Source: Rhea pennata (Eukaryota > Chordata > Aves > Rheiformes > Rheidae). From it: a DNA stretch of 64,000 nucleotides. The notes beneath the pieces were generated by a model that ran no database searches, had not been told where the DNA came from, and saw only the letters and a list, made by a program, of their open reading frames with translations. How positions within the stretch are numbered: position 1 is the first letter of the stretch; every line of letters starts with the position of its first letter. Shown here one piece after another: positions 54,057 to 64,000 of this stretch. Made by a program: the position numbers and the translations under genes. The stretch lies in the NCBI RefSeq assembly GCF_028389875.1, contig NC_084702.1, positions 37,943,053 to 38,007,052 of the forward strand, written 5' to 3'.

Positions 54057-55708
54057 CTGTTAAAAAAAGAAATGTTTAAAATTTCATTATATCAGTTACA
54101 ATTAGAGATAAAAACATACACAGAACATTAAACCGCACTGTCCAAGATATAAGCCAAAGATATTTTCCTATAGGCATATTCTTTTATAATTCTCAAAACT
54201 AAGAGCTTTTCACTTCCCTAGCTGCTATTAGAGAAAGGACAGAGAGGAAGGATGCCTACTGGCTTGATTCACTACGTATTTTTTCTCTTCAAAATGAAAC
54301 TGCCATATAACAGTGCAAGGTCTTGTGTAGCTTTACATCCCTGTACTAGTTTGTTCAACAACGTAACTGCAAAAAAATCCATGTTTTTATAATTTCTGTG
54401 TACTTTGCAGTTGATTTCTTTCTTTTTCGGCATTATATTGATGAGTAATTGAACAGAAAACATCCATGACTCCTAAAAAAATTCATACTTTGCACACAGT
54501 AAAAGCAGCAGCTTGTACTAAGTACAATCTAAAATGTAGTTAAAACAAGACAGAAGACTTTTATTTGGTAGCTTGCTTGCATAATAAAATTTATATTATA
54601 GTATTCTCTTGGAATATTGAAAAAAGTAGTATACAACCATGACCTCATACATTATTCCTGCCCAAATCTAATTTTAAGACAAAAAAAGTGGATTGAGAAA
54701 CTCCAGAAAGGAAATAGAGGAAGGAAGACAGAGTTAAGGAGTAACATTGATAAGGTCCTAGAATACTGCAGACTTGCCAGCATACAGCTCATTCAGTTTA
54801 CCTCACTCAGAAGTTTTGGCCTGTTCAGAAAAAAAAAAAATATCTATCTACCTATGACAACCTCATTTTTTTAAAAAATCCCATTTTTAGGTGACTTTTT
54901 TCTTCTCTGTTTTTTTTCCTTACTGAGCACTCTAACATACTCTTCTGCCTCTGTCTAGACTTTGAATAAGTCTGCATTTGTCTTTGCTGCTGTTAATAAC
55001 ATGCCTTTGTGCCTGAGCTAGCTGTTAAACAGAAAAGCTGAACAAAAATCTAACAAAAACAGTTCTTACACACACACTGTGTTTCCAGCAGCCCTTCTGA
55101 GTGGAGATCACATGCTCTGCATCATTGTGCTAACTCGCACCTCGTTACTTTGGAAACAATCATTGATGAAGCCTGATCACAGCACTAGACCTAACTAAAA
55201 ACTTCATTTGGGTCAGAGGCTAAGGAGGCTTTCGAGAGAGCTCCTGCCTGAGAATGCTCTTGCAATACACCAACACCAACACTCCTGAATAATAATCAGG
55301 ATACAACAGAAGCCCTTCTGTTCCCATGGTCAGCCTCTAAATAGCAACTGAGGTAAACCACCAATAACTGAACAAAGTAATCCACAAATGTTGTGAAAGG
55401 CAGAACTCAATTAAGACTTAAAATTCATATTCAAATGACTTCAAGCTTTAAAACTCTGCATTTTGTATGTATAAATTTAATGCACTAGCTAGCAATCTTG
55501 TCCATGTTTACATGAAATGAATATATTGTTTTTGCTACATATTTCATTTAAAGATGAAATCTTGTTGTTTGGAAACCCACATGCTCAAATTCTAAAGGAC
55601 AAATAGAGCAGCAGTACAAAATATGCACTTCATCAGCTTTGCTGGCTTTATCAACTACATCACTGAAACGTCTTACTTTACATGGACTATAAAAAAGACA
55701 ATACTTAC
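54057..55708 (-). other. SNCAIP: SNCAIP intron
   Basis: About 1.65 kb between the N-terminal exon and the first ankyrin exon. Nothing else recognised. Confidence 0.95.
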
Positions 55709-56571
55709 TAGTAACGATATTTGGCCTTCCTTTACAATGTTTAAGATGCTCTTACTTTTTTTCACCTCTTCATTCCTCTCTTCCAGGCCCCCTGTGCTGC
55801 TCCAGTTCATATTCAGTTCCTCAAGCTGCTTGTTTTCTGCCACTGCAGTCTGCAGGTGAAAAGTCCTCAGGTGGCAGTTTGGCATACTCTTCTCAGTTTT
55901 ATGAGCTTGAGGATCAACAGATGCCCTGCTGAGGAAGCCCTTGCCCTGGGCTTCAGATTCATGGACGGAGCTACACTTCGCTAAAGGCTGGGAAAGCTCC
56001 AATTCTTCGGTTAAATGCTTGTGTTGCTCAAGGACAATGGGCTGCGTTTTTCTCAGCTGAGAGCCTTTCACAGGGGACAAAACACAGAACTGTGTCATGC
56101 TCGTGGGCAAGTTCTCTGCATTCCCTGCAGAGCAGCTCTTTCCACTGAGACCGTTCACTGTTGAACATACACCCAGAAGTTTTTTATCAGGAGTCACCTT
56201 TGTAAAAGGAATAAGTTGCTGACTTGACTTAATGTAAGGCACGTCCAAAATTTCATCCATATCCAGGTCATAGTGCTCGAGCTCCCCAAGCAGAACAGGA
56301 GGCTCGATACTTTTATTTTTAAGGCTCTCTCCTTCTCCTGGGCTCTGGTCATCGTTCGGAGGTGCAGACTGAGTATCGCTGCCTTTCTGGTATTCCCCCT
56401 TCTGGTTCTTTTGGTCATCGCTTTCGTTGTTCTCGGAGCTTTCTGGCTGATGCTTTAATGGGGAAACCCTCTTCACTGGTCTGAATTTGTTGCACATATC
56501 TGCAATGCCTGTTGGTTTCTGTGCATTTCCAATAACAGCTGAGACCCCACAGTTCCAGCTGGTGCTGGAAA
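55709..56571 (-). CDS. SNCAIP: SNCAIP coding exon: N-terminal disordered region
   Basis: This 863-nt exon carries 2 bases of a split Val codon and 287 full codons. The acceptor follows a pyrimidine tract ending in CTAG at 56575-56572. The donor is GTAAGT from 55708 and leaves phase 0. The translation contains the synphilin-1 signatures KFRPVKRVSPLKHQPE (about exon residues 28-43) and DLDMDEILDVPYIKSSQQ (about 101-118). It ends with SILNIVKEGQISLL, directly before the ankyrin region. The sequence is rich in Ser, Glu, Asn and Lys and is probably disordered. In human this part precedes the alpha-synuclein-binding segment. The open frame runs upstream past the acceptor to 56686, but that extension does not resemble the family and is taken as intron. 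Confidence 0.96.
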
Positions 56572-59500
56572 CTAGAGGAACAGAGCAATGGAATTGAGAA
56601 CTGCTTACTATTACATGATACAGCATCTTTAAAGATAAACCCGGACAAACATTACAAATAAGAATTACATAATATGCTGCATTCACATCTAAGAAGATTT
56701 AATGACAACTCTATTACAACAGCTGAAGAACTTGACACTGCAGAAGAGTTCTTCAATAGGAAGGAAGTTTCTTACAAAGTAGTTTTTAATCAAGTAATGG
56801 TCACCAGTAAGAGCCTAGTGGCATGCATGCTGGCCTTGCCAGACTATACTAATTTGCCTTCTGCTATTTTTATCCCATGGAGATACATCAGAAGAGTAGG
56901 ATGATTTTTTGGGATGCCAATAACAGGATGGGTCAGAATTCTTTTTCCTTGAATTTTTTATAGTGGATTTGTTTTAATAGCAGCAACAATTATCTTTCTC
57001 TTTTTAATAGCCTGTGTTCTCCAGAAGATGGATTTTTGTTCCAAACACCAAAAAACGTGTTTTCCTCTGAAAATTAAACCTAGTTAGGTATGATGTCTCA
57101 TTTTCCACTTCTCTGTACCTTGGGCTTCTTAGTCAGACTTTCCACCCCATAATGTACATATATACACACAGGTGCACACACACAGCACGCATGCTCTGGA
57201 ACTTCCAGTGCATTATCTCCAGCTCACTGCAGGATATAGAGTTCAACTAGGGAATCTGAATTGCACAGAAGAAAGGGAACTCAATGCACCTGAACGCTTA
57301 CTCCTTTTGAACTTTTGCTCTTTCAGAGTCCCAGTTTATGATATTCATGATCTCCATAATCAGCAGCACACAAGCAGCTATTTCAGCAGGGTGACTCCAA
57401 TAAAACCACTAAAGCCCTTAGGCTCTTTTTCCTTTTTATGGCCCTTTTAATGTATACCAAGACTTCATGCATTCTCAGAGTCAAGAAGACAATTTAAACA
57501 GCAGATTTATTACACATGCTAAATACATATCAGTGGGATCTAATTTGCGGTCAAAAAACACAATTTGCCATGACCACCTTTACCTTATTTCAGTAAAATA
57601 TTAATATTTGAAGCGAAAGATCAGTATAGCTTAGTAGTTACAATGGTCTGAATGGTCTGAAAATCACCTTAATATTTTTGAAACTGCTTAAAAGCATATT
57701 TCCCCAGAAAAGAAATAAAAATTGTAATAATAAATGGCATGTAACTTAGTGGGCCAATACAAAGAACGCACTGTGCTGACTTATTTATGCATTGTATAAG
57801 ATTCTAGGTTCAAAGCCTGCACACTTATGTTAGTTTTATTTACATGTGAAATTTTTTCCAAGTGATATAGGGAAATGGATACCATATGTTTCCCAGCTGT
57901 TTTGTTCTGACAGGAACTATTAAGCACTCTGTATGGAAATGAATTCTGCCTGAGTTTTATGAAAACACTGCTTTCAACACAGGGGTCTAGACAAAGAAAA
58001 AGTCATCAACATTTTGTTTGTCGTCACTTTCTTTAAGCTTACATTTATTCTGCTGCTAGGCTGAACAGGCTTTTTCCACTTTCTAAACACATTATTTACA
58101 TAAACCACTGATGATAAAACTGTAAAATTTGGCACTGCAAAGAAGCAATGACCTTTGTTACAAATCTGTCTTTGATCATAGCAGTCATGTATTTCTCCTT
58201 TCTTTCATTACAATTAGAGTGGAGTAAGGCACTGCCATTTCTTTGTTGCTTTTCTCCCCAACATGTTGGTGGAGCAACTCTTTACAAACACTGGTTCTAG
58301 GAAAGCAAAATGGAACAGTGAAAACAATTAGCAATATTTTTATGAACTCAGGAACACACTCTCTGCTTAATTAGGATGATGAATTTACAGTGCATTTAGT
58401 AAAAGATTGGAATATGGCATTCAACAACATAGGCAGTAGGGAATAATGCGAACCGAACTAATAGACTCAATCCTTCTTTGAGCTGTTTTGTGCTCCTCGG
58501 GTGCTGTATATGCTGCACCCAAGCTTAGGCAGTTTTAGTATGGTTCCCCCTATAAATAAGATTGAGACCATGGGCCAGAGTGGAATCGGGCATGGCTGAA
58601 ATCCTGAATCTTCTCCACTCTGCTTATGCATGCTTGTTCCTGAGGAAGCAGAAGCAAGCAGTGCCTATGTCCTCAAAAGCACCAGCAGGGCAGAGGTTGT
58701 TATGTGAGTAGTCTTTAGCAGCTACCCCAGGGGAAAAGCCTTTTGCTCATCTCTCCACACCTACGAAGTCAGGCAGGGGCCACTGAAAGTCTGGGTCAAA
58801 TAAACACTGCTTGACTCCTTTATAAACAACAGCATAGGATGGTCTGTGTTTAAGGCAGGGGACTAGAACCTTGGGCAGCTAGCTTGATTCCAAAGTCTGT
58901 CAAATACTACTGATACTGTCTTGGATGAGCTACATTGCTTCTGTGCACCAGTATCTCAAGTATGCACTAAGGATGAGAGACTTAGCTAACAGGCATGGGA
59001 TCATCCAAGTACAAAGAAAGAGGAACAGACAAACTGAGGAATTTTCACTGACATTAATAAAGAACTATAATGCTCTGATGGAGCTGAGGTGGCAAAGCAT
59101 TTCCTTGACACTAAAGAAGAGAGTGTCCAATAAAAACCTGCAAGGATCAAATTTACAAAAGTAGTTATTGACCATATATTGTGCTCTCTGCTCTTAAAGA
59201 AGGCAAAACACAAAAAGGCTTGTAAGGTGTATTCACAGGGTTTTTCTTCTTCTTCTTTTTTAAATGCATCTTAGAGCTGCTTTGGCGCAAACAGTTTAAA
59301 AAGGGGACAATTAGGAAGCAACTTCTCTGGTGATTTAATTGCTTCATCATAACATTTGATTTTAGAAATCAAAATTTATCCACTTAGAACTTTCTAAAAA
59401 AAAAAAAATCTTTATAACATGTTTCCCATGGGAAGGATTTGCTCAGTTCTGAGCAGTCTTCAATGCCATCTCTGTATCCATGTAGTGGAAGGGTGTTGGG

Positions 59501-60002
59501 GAGCATTTTATGTGGTACATTAGTGCCTGTGAGTAATTATGAGCGTTGCCCAGCATCAAGATAGTCATACACAGATGAAACTTTACCCTTGTGACAGACA
59601 GTTTCTGTGATGCTTACAGTCTAAATGCTCAAAAGCTAGAATATCTTTAAATAGTCCTGAGCATAAATGAAGATAACAAAAGACTCAACTTTTACTCAGC
59701 TCAACAGGAAACATGCAACTGATATTCTTTTCTAAAGTGCATGCAAGAGGTCACCTCCCTGGCGAAAGGATGCAGTAACATCCTTTTATTGCTAATGGCT
59801 TCATGAAGTTCTCAGCATTTGTGACACAAACAGGAGGTGGCAGAGGGCTATATATCATGCATCAATACCATGATGAGATGAACTGGAGATACTGAAAAGT
59901 GGTACAGAAAAAGATGCTGCCATGCAAGATCTTCATGGATCCACCTAACAAGGAATTGAGAACTATTCCCAGTCACTGTGCACTGACCGATCGTGGTTCT
60001 GA
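56572..60002 (-). other. SNCAIP: SNCAIP 5' intron, proximal part
   Basis: The acceptor at 56572 defines this side; the donor is beyond the window. A plus-strand open frame at 58925-59164 reads MRDLANRHGIIQVQRKRNRQ and then NYNALMELRWQSI, helical and basic. It might belong to the antisense candidate gene but has no clear donor. Confidence 0.8.
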
Positions 60003-60350
60003 AGGAATGGTCAAACTAGTAATTGTGCATTTCTGGCACCATCACCATGGACTCATTTAGGTTTAAACTTTGACCAGAGTTCTATAGTCGCGATCACTGC
60101 TGCTCAACAACTGGGCCATAAAACCAGCAGCAATGCAGGCAGGCAGCACAATGGATACAAAGATGTGAGCCAGTTGCAAATCAGCTGGCAACTGAGTCAT
60201 GTTGTACTGCTAAATCAGATGGCAGCTACACAGCAATCTTTAATAGGAATGAAAATGAGTATCAAATCACTCCAGTTCTTCCGTGGGTTAGATCTGGCAA
60301 ACTATTGCTACGCTGTAATCCTCACTGAAATCTCTAAGCATTTTTAGCCT
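60003..60350 (+). other. Open frame just upstream of the antisense candidate exon
   Basis: Open for 115 codons after a stop at 60000-60002 and ending in TAG at 60348-60350. It includes WQLSHVVLLNQMAATQQSLI and GLDLANYCYAVILTEISKHF. A phase-0 donor-like GAT|GTGAGC at 60165 would join to the phase-0 acceptor at 60372. It may be an upstream exon of that gene or chance. Confidence 0.2.
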
Positions 60351-60371
60351 ACTATCTCTGTTCCTTCTCAG

Positions 60372-60604
60372 GATGAACAGCAGTATCTCATGGTCAGCTG
60401 TGCTAAACCACTGTTCAGGAGGAAAAAAACAGACGACTTTCCATTATCCCAACAGCTATCAGAATCAATCATCAAAGCCATTAATGCTGCTTCTGCTCAA
60501 CAGCCTGATCTGCCTCCAGATTGGACTACCTCTAAATTCTCTGTATTTCAGCCTTTGTTTTCTGCAAACTCCATACCTGAGCAGTCACAAACCAGAGGAA
60601 AGCT
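60372..60604 (+). CDS. Candidate exon of an unnamed gene antisense to SNCAIP
   Basis: I do not recognise this protein. The block is open for 77 codons plus 2 bases. It is preceded by a pyrimidine tract ending TTCCTTCTCAG (60361-60371) and followed by the strong donor GTGAGT (60605-60610). The translation starts DEQQYLMVSCAKPLFRRKKT and contains LSQQLSESIIKAINAASAQQ and LPPDWTTSKFSVFQPLF. The composition looks like coding sequence rather than chance frame. The donor leaves phase 2 (CT) and joins in frame to the next candidate exon at 61562. The block lies in a SNCAIP 5' intron on the opposite strand. It could also be a decayed element; there is no family match and no first exon is established. 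Confidence 0.4.
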
Positions 60605-60862
60605 GTGAGTAATGGAGAACAACATGCTGCTTGGGGCCTGGAGCTGACAGCCAGTTGCAGAATATAATGAAACTATCTGCGGCTTTTATAATGCCTAACA
60701 GATCTTTCAAATGTCTATGAATCTCTGAGGTTGAGGCTGAATCATGTTTATTTCTTTTTGACAAGGAATTGGAAGCGTTAATTGCTTCCCTAATTACACT
60801 TCCTCAAAATAACTAAGTTGCAATGTTTTTTATTGTAGCATTCATTAGGGAGAACAGGTTCT

Positions 60863-60938
60863 TGGGCAACCTGATGTAACCAGACAAGATGGCCTTCAAA
60901 CACCCCTTCTGATCTAAGTTATTTTATGATTATAATGT
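60863..60938 (+). mobile_element. CR1 LINE 3'-end fragment
   Basis: The stretch reads TTGGGCAACCTGATGTA, then GACAAGATGGCCTTCAA, and ends TATTTTATGATTATAATG. This follows the 3' end of avian CR1, which has GGGCAACCTGAT..., a GACAAGATGACCTT... block and a terminal repeat like ATTCTATGATTCTATG, here diverged and with an internal deletion. It sits on the plus strand and is old and truncated. Confidence 0.6.
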
Positions 60939-61561
60939 AACCATCCTGCAAGAGCATAACCAGTTTGCAAGCGGAAGCAAGACAGCAAATAACATGTGAA
61001 ACATGCAAAGACATAAAAGAAGAGGCTGAGTGAAGGCATTCACTCTAAGAACTTGTCAACACGTACCAGGAAATCTTCTGGTACAAAACAGTGGGAGATA
61101 TTCCACACCATTGTTGAGAACACAGCAACGAGCTTCTTTGCTATTTAGGCTTTGTTTGTTTAGAAACAAGAGCAATCTCTGTTAGACTGGCTCCATTGCT
61201 ACTAAAAGATGAATGGATTTGAATGACTTTCTTCTATCCGAAACACTTCTTCCTTGTTCTAAAATTTCCAGTCTGTGGGGTTTACTCCACTCTCCATCAT
61301 CATTAAAGCAGCCTGGGCTTAGTAGTGACAACTGTCTATGTCTATAAAATATATTTTTAAAAACAGTAATTCACTGCATAATCATTTGAAGACTTGCAGC
61401 AAGTATATGCATAGTTTCACATGTTGAATTTTATTGTCCTTCAAAAGAAATGCCTGACCTTCTTCCTTGCAACAGGACTTTAGTAGAGCCTCTTGAATCA
61501 ATTAAGACTTGTACTCATTCCAGGTCCGTTTAGAGTGCTGTGATTCTGACTTTGTTTACAG

Positions 61562-61721
61562 ACACCAAGGTGTTGTCTGCGCTAGGGAAGTTTTCAAAAA
61601 AAAGTTCCTCACACTTTTAAATGCTGATTCATCTCCAACAATGGCAGCAGTATTGGATCCCCAGGAGATGGAGGAAGGGATGTCTTATACACACTGGCAA
61701 GATAATGAAAACCAGTTCTGA
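61562..61721 (+). CDS. Candidate last exon of the same unnamed antisense gene
   Basis: The acceptor is TTTGTTTACAG (61551-61561). The first base completes a Leu codon (CT|A) with the exon ending at 60604. The open frame then encodes HQGVVCAREVFKKKFLTLLN, a stretch with MAAVLDPQEMEEGM, and ends YTHWQDNENQF before TGA at 61719-61721. The two exons together give about 130 C-terminal residues of no recognised family. AATAAA occurs 306 bases after the stop. The intron between them (60605-61561) contains an old CR1 fragment. Confidence 0.4.
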
Positions 61722-62026
61722 CTATCTTTCTATTTACCATTTAATTAGTATCACTGAAATAATATTTAACAAATTTAACTGAAGGTGGCACTGTTTTACA
61801 GTTTTAATATATTAATAACTTCCAAGAGTACTTCTGGTTTCCTTAAAGCAAGTTCTACAGCATGAGAATCTGAACCAAAGAATGACCCTGCACAGAAAGG
61901 AACAGAGTAGGTCCCCTTTTATAAGGGAAATTTGAAGCCTTTATAAAGAAAGAAAGGGTTAGGAAATGACAGCAATGGGGATAAATAGTAATTCGAACTG
62001 CAACTTTTCCAGGTGATCCATATATT

Positions 62027-62032
62027 AATAAA
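62027..62032 (+). promoter_or_regulatory. Possible polyadenylation signal for antisense candidate gene
   Basis: AATAAA lies 306 bases downstream of the candidate stop at 61721. AATAAA is frequent in AT-rich DNA, so this is only mild support. Confidence 0.25.
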
Positions 62033-63537
62033 AGGCTCAACAAATGAATCATTTTCTTATTTTGCCTTGAGGAAGAACACTGTAAAAGGTGTCATCTCTA
62101 AAACAATGAATGTAGACGAGGGAAAGAAATTTTCAAAATGGACAAATTGAGGTCTCCCAGTTCCAGACTGGGGTTACCCTTCTCCAGACTGATCTGGGGA
62201 TATAAATGGGTACCAACAAGGGATGTTCTAATGAAAAAAATCAGAAGAGCTCATCGTGGCACATAATGTGTAAAACAGAAAGAGCAAGGATGCGAAAACA
62301 AGTTAGGAAAAGAGTGTGTATGGCTAGCACAAGTTTCAATGCATTCCTAATTCTAATTACTGTTTTTTTCTGAGAAAATCCTTCAGTCTTCTACAACCTT
62401 TTCAGAGTCTGGAACTACCCAATGAATTTTGTATTGCTTCAGATATTTACCTGGGGCATATTTGGAAGATAACTCTCAGAAATCAATGCTATACAAAATT
62501 CTGACTCCAAATCAAAGCTTTGTTTTAAGTTATAGTTAAAAAAGAAAAAGAAAAAAAAAAAACTACCAAGAGCATGGGAGAGGAATTGTGCGCAATCTGA
62601 AACACTGCAGAATATACAATTATCACATTCACTAATTAATTTTTCCAAATAGGAAAGCAATTGTCTAAATACTTTTGTGAACCACAGGTAATTCAGCAAT
62701 TAATAAAGAAGTGCAACAGGGTATCTTCTGGAGACCAAAAGTGAACTTTATCAACATGTGAATAAAGATTTCAAGTAGAATATTGTCCTCATTTGAGGCA
62801 TACATTCAAATTACAACCAAAAGTCATCCTATGTGACAGAATATACCTTAATGTAATGATATGGTTCAGTGAAGCTTGTTGAACACAGATGTCCTGAACC
62901 ATTTGTTCAACTGCCCTTAGCAAATCCACCCAGAAAGCAAGTAACCAATTTCATGCTTAGTAAGAAAGGCAAAAAGAACTGATTTCTGTTTCAATTCATC
63001 ATTCTATGTTAGTCAATACTGGAAACCAACAGATAGGCTGGCTAGACATTTTGTTTCAGAAGAAATAGGTAGTTAGATCCATATTTAAGTCATATTTAAT
63101 CTGTATTTATGATCGTCCTTAATCACACATTATGGTCCATGTGAGATGAATAAGCTAGAATTTGCCCTACATTTTTCTCCAGCCTATAAATCTTGCACCT
63201 GGTAAGCTGGGGGTAGTGAAAAACATACTTTGATCTCAAGAATCCCTTGGAATTTTCCTGAATCAGAATTCCTATAGCCTAGGAAGATCACAGAGAAGTA
63301 CTGAGATTGTATTAACAGCACAAGTTTCATGCAAATCTTGTAAAGAAGTGAGGAAGGAAATACAGCACTTTCCCACTGCCACAGATCCTCAGTTAGTCCA
63401 GCCCAGGAAAGGGAGATGACAATGTGAAGCTGATAGATATAAGCAGAAAGAGGGATATGAAGGGAAGTCTTCTCTCAGCCTAACCTCTTGTTGTTCAAAA
63501 GTAGTAATTTGACCAAAAATTACAGGCAGAAAGAAAT

Positions 63538-63578
63538 GGGGGGGAGGGGGGAAGAAAAAAAAGAAAGAAAGAAAGAAT
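63538..63578. repeat. G-run and (GAAA)n microsatellite
   Basis: G7-A-G6 is followed by a purine stretch with several GAAA units. All bases are purines on the plus strand. Confidence 0.9.
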
Positions 63579-64000
63579 ATGTTGAAAAGTCTATGTGAAA
63601 TCTATGAGAAAACACACTGACTGGTAAGCATGGGCATGTTTGCCTAGGATTAAAGCAGCTTGGAGCAATCTGAAAACAATGTAGCCTAACATTTTCCTAT
63701 GTTACTAACATATTATTCAACATTTAGATGAGATTTCAGGGCTATTTACTAAACTTTGCTGTGAACAATGAATAATAAGGAACTCACATTTTCAGCAAGG
63801 TAATTAAAAACTAACTAAACTAACTAAAAATAACTAAAATTCCACAAAGAGCAGCTATTAGGCTTAAATCAGTTCAAACAATCTTGTGGTGAATATGGTT
63901 GTCTACATATTCATATATATATTTAAAGATAAAGCTTATTTTTCTGTATACTTCTGACCTAATTGCCTTAGTGAATTAAATATTCTTTAGAGACAAACTT

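Larger units (their letters stand above)
24125..64000 (-). other. SNCAIP: SNCAIP gene span (5' end outside window)
   Basis: Seven internal coding exons and an inferred last exon lie on the minus strand. Together they encode all but about the first 43 residues of synphilin-1, the cytoplasmic alpha-synuclein-interacting protein found in Lewy bodies. Every junction uses GT-AG and the split codons rejoin to the residues expected from the human protein. The intron sizes in the window are about 1.65, 2.74, 5.53, 3.88, 6.42, 2.53 and 6.51 kb, plus at least 7.4 kb of a 5' intron. The first coding exon, expected to encode an acidic start beginning MEAPEYLDLDE in human, was searched for from 56580 to 64000 and not found. 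The promoter and 5' UTR are therefore outside the window. Identity rests on my memory of the human protein, and the match is extensive. Confidence 0.95.
61722..64000. other. SNCAIP: SNCAIP 5' intron, distal part
   Basis: Nothing coding recognised. The expected start-codon exon of SNCAIP is absent. There are A-rich runs near 62540-62562 and a CTAA-type simple repeat near 63811-63838. Confidence 0.7.

Noticed and set aside
55623..55859. Plus-strand frames overlapping the N-terminal SNCAIP exon, as at 56273-56458
   Set aside because: Shadows of the certain minus-strand coding exon.
57625..57660. tRNA-like GCTTAGTAGTTA sequence
   Set aside because: No matching anticodon arm, T arm or acceptor stem around it.
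62439..62699. Minus-strand frame with a donor-like CAG|GTAAAT as the missing SNCAIP start-codon exon
   Set aside because: Its residues (ending ESEFCIALISESYLPNMPQ) do not resemble the acidic start of synphilin-1.
56580..64000. ZNF474, the human upstream neighbour, as the identity of the antisense candidate
   Set aside because: No CxxC...H...C zinc-finger motifs in the open blocks.

Overview
This window looks like nuclear DNA from a bird, or less likely another reptile. The repeats I recognise are old 3'-truncated CR1 LINE pieces, the interspersed repeat load is low, and the base composition is AT-rich with few CpGs. One gene is identified with confidence: SNCAIP (synphilin-1), on the minus strand. 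I matched it from memory to the human protein. It can be followed exon by exon with consistent splice phases.

Layout of SNCAIP, in transcript order from high to low coordinate. The exon holding the start codon is not in the window and must lie beyond 64000. Coding exons are at 56571-55709, 54056-53877, 51132-51019, 45490-45365, 41483-41314, 34897-34805 and 32277-31215. The inferred last exon starts at 24704 with one codon and a stop, then about 0.57 kb of 3' UTR to a polyadenylation signal at 24150-24145. The first seven exons give 2609 nt of open frame, about 870 codons. That fits the human protein of 919 residues less its roughly 43-residue N-terminus. The protein has a disordered N-terminal region, ankyrin-like repeats, a short coiled coil, and a long Ser/Lys-rich tail with an Asn run.

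Positions 1 to about 24120 are non-coding sequence downstream of SNCAIP. I see no convincing exon there. The region holds a degenerate CR1 (about 19187-19610), a CpG-dense patch (4106-4240) and a perfect-arm palindrome (14491-14520). The introns hold microsatellites, homopolymers and a few exon-like islands.

Three things merit attention. First, a plus-strand pair of open blocks at 60372-60604 and 61562-61721 joins in phase across good splice sites and is followed by AATAAA. It looks like the 3' end of an unnamed gene antisense to SNCAIP. Second, a run of frame-shifting coding-like blocks at 38061-39433 looks like a decayed gene copy. Third, the last SNCAIP exon is almost wholly non-coding. 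I see no prokaryotic features, CRISPR array or complete mobile element.
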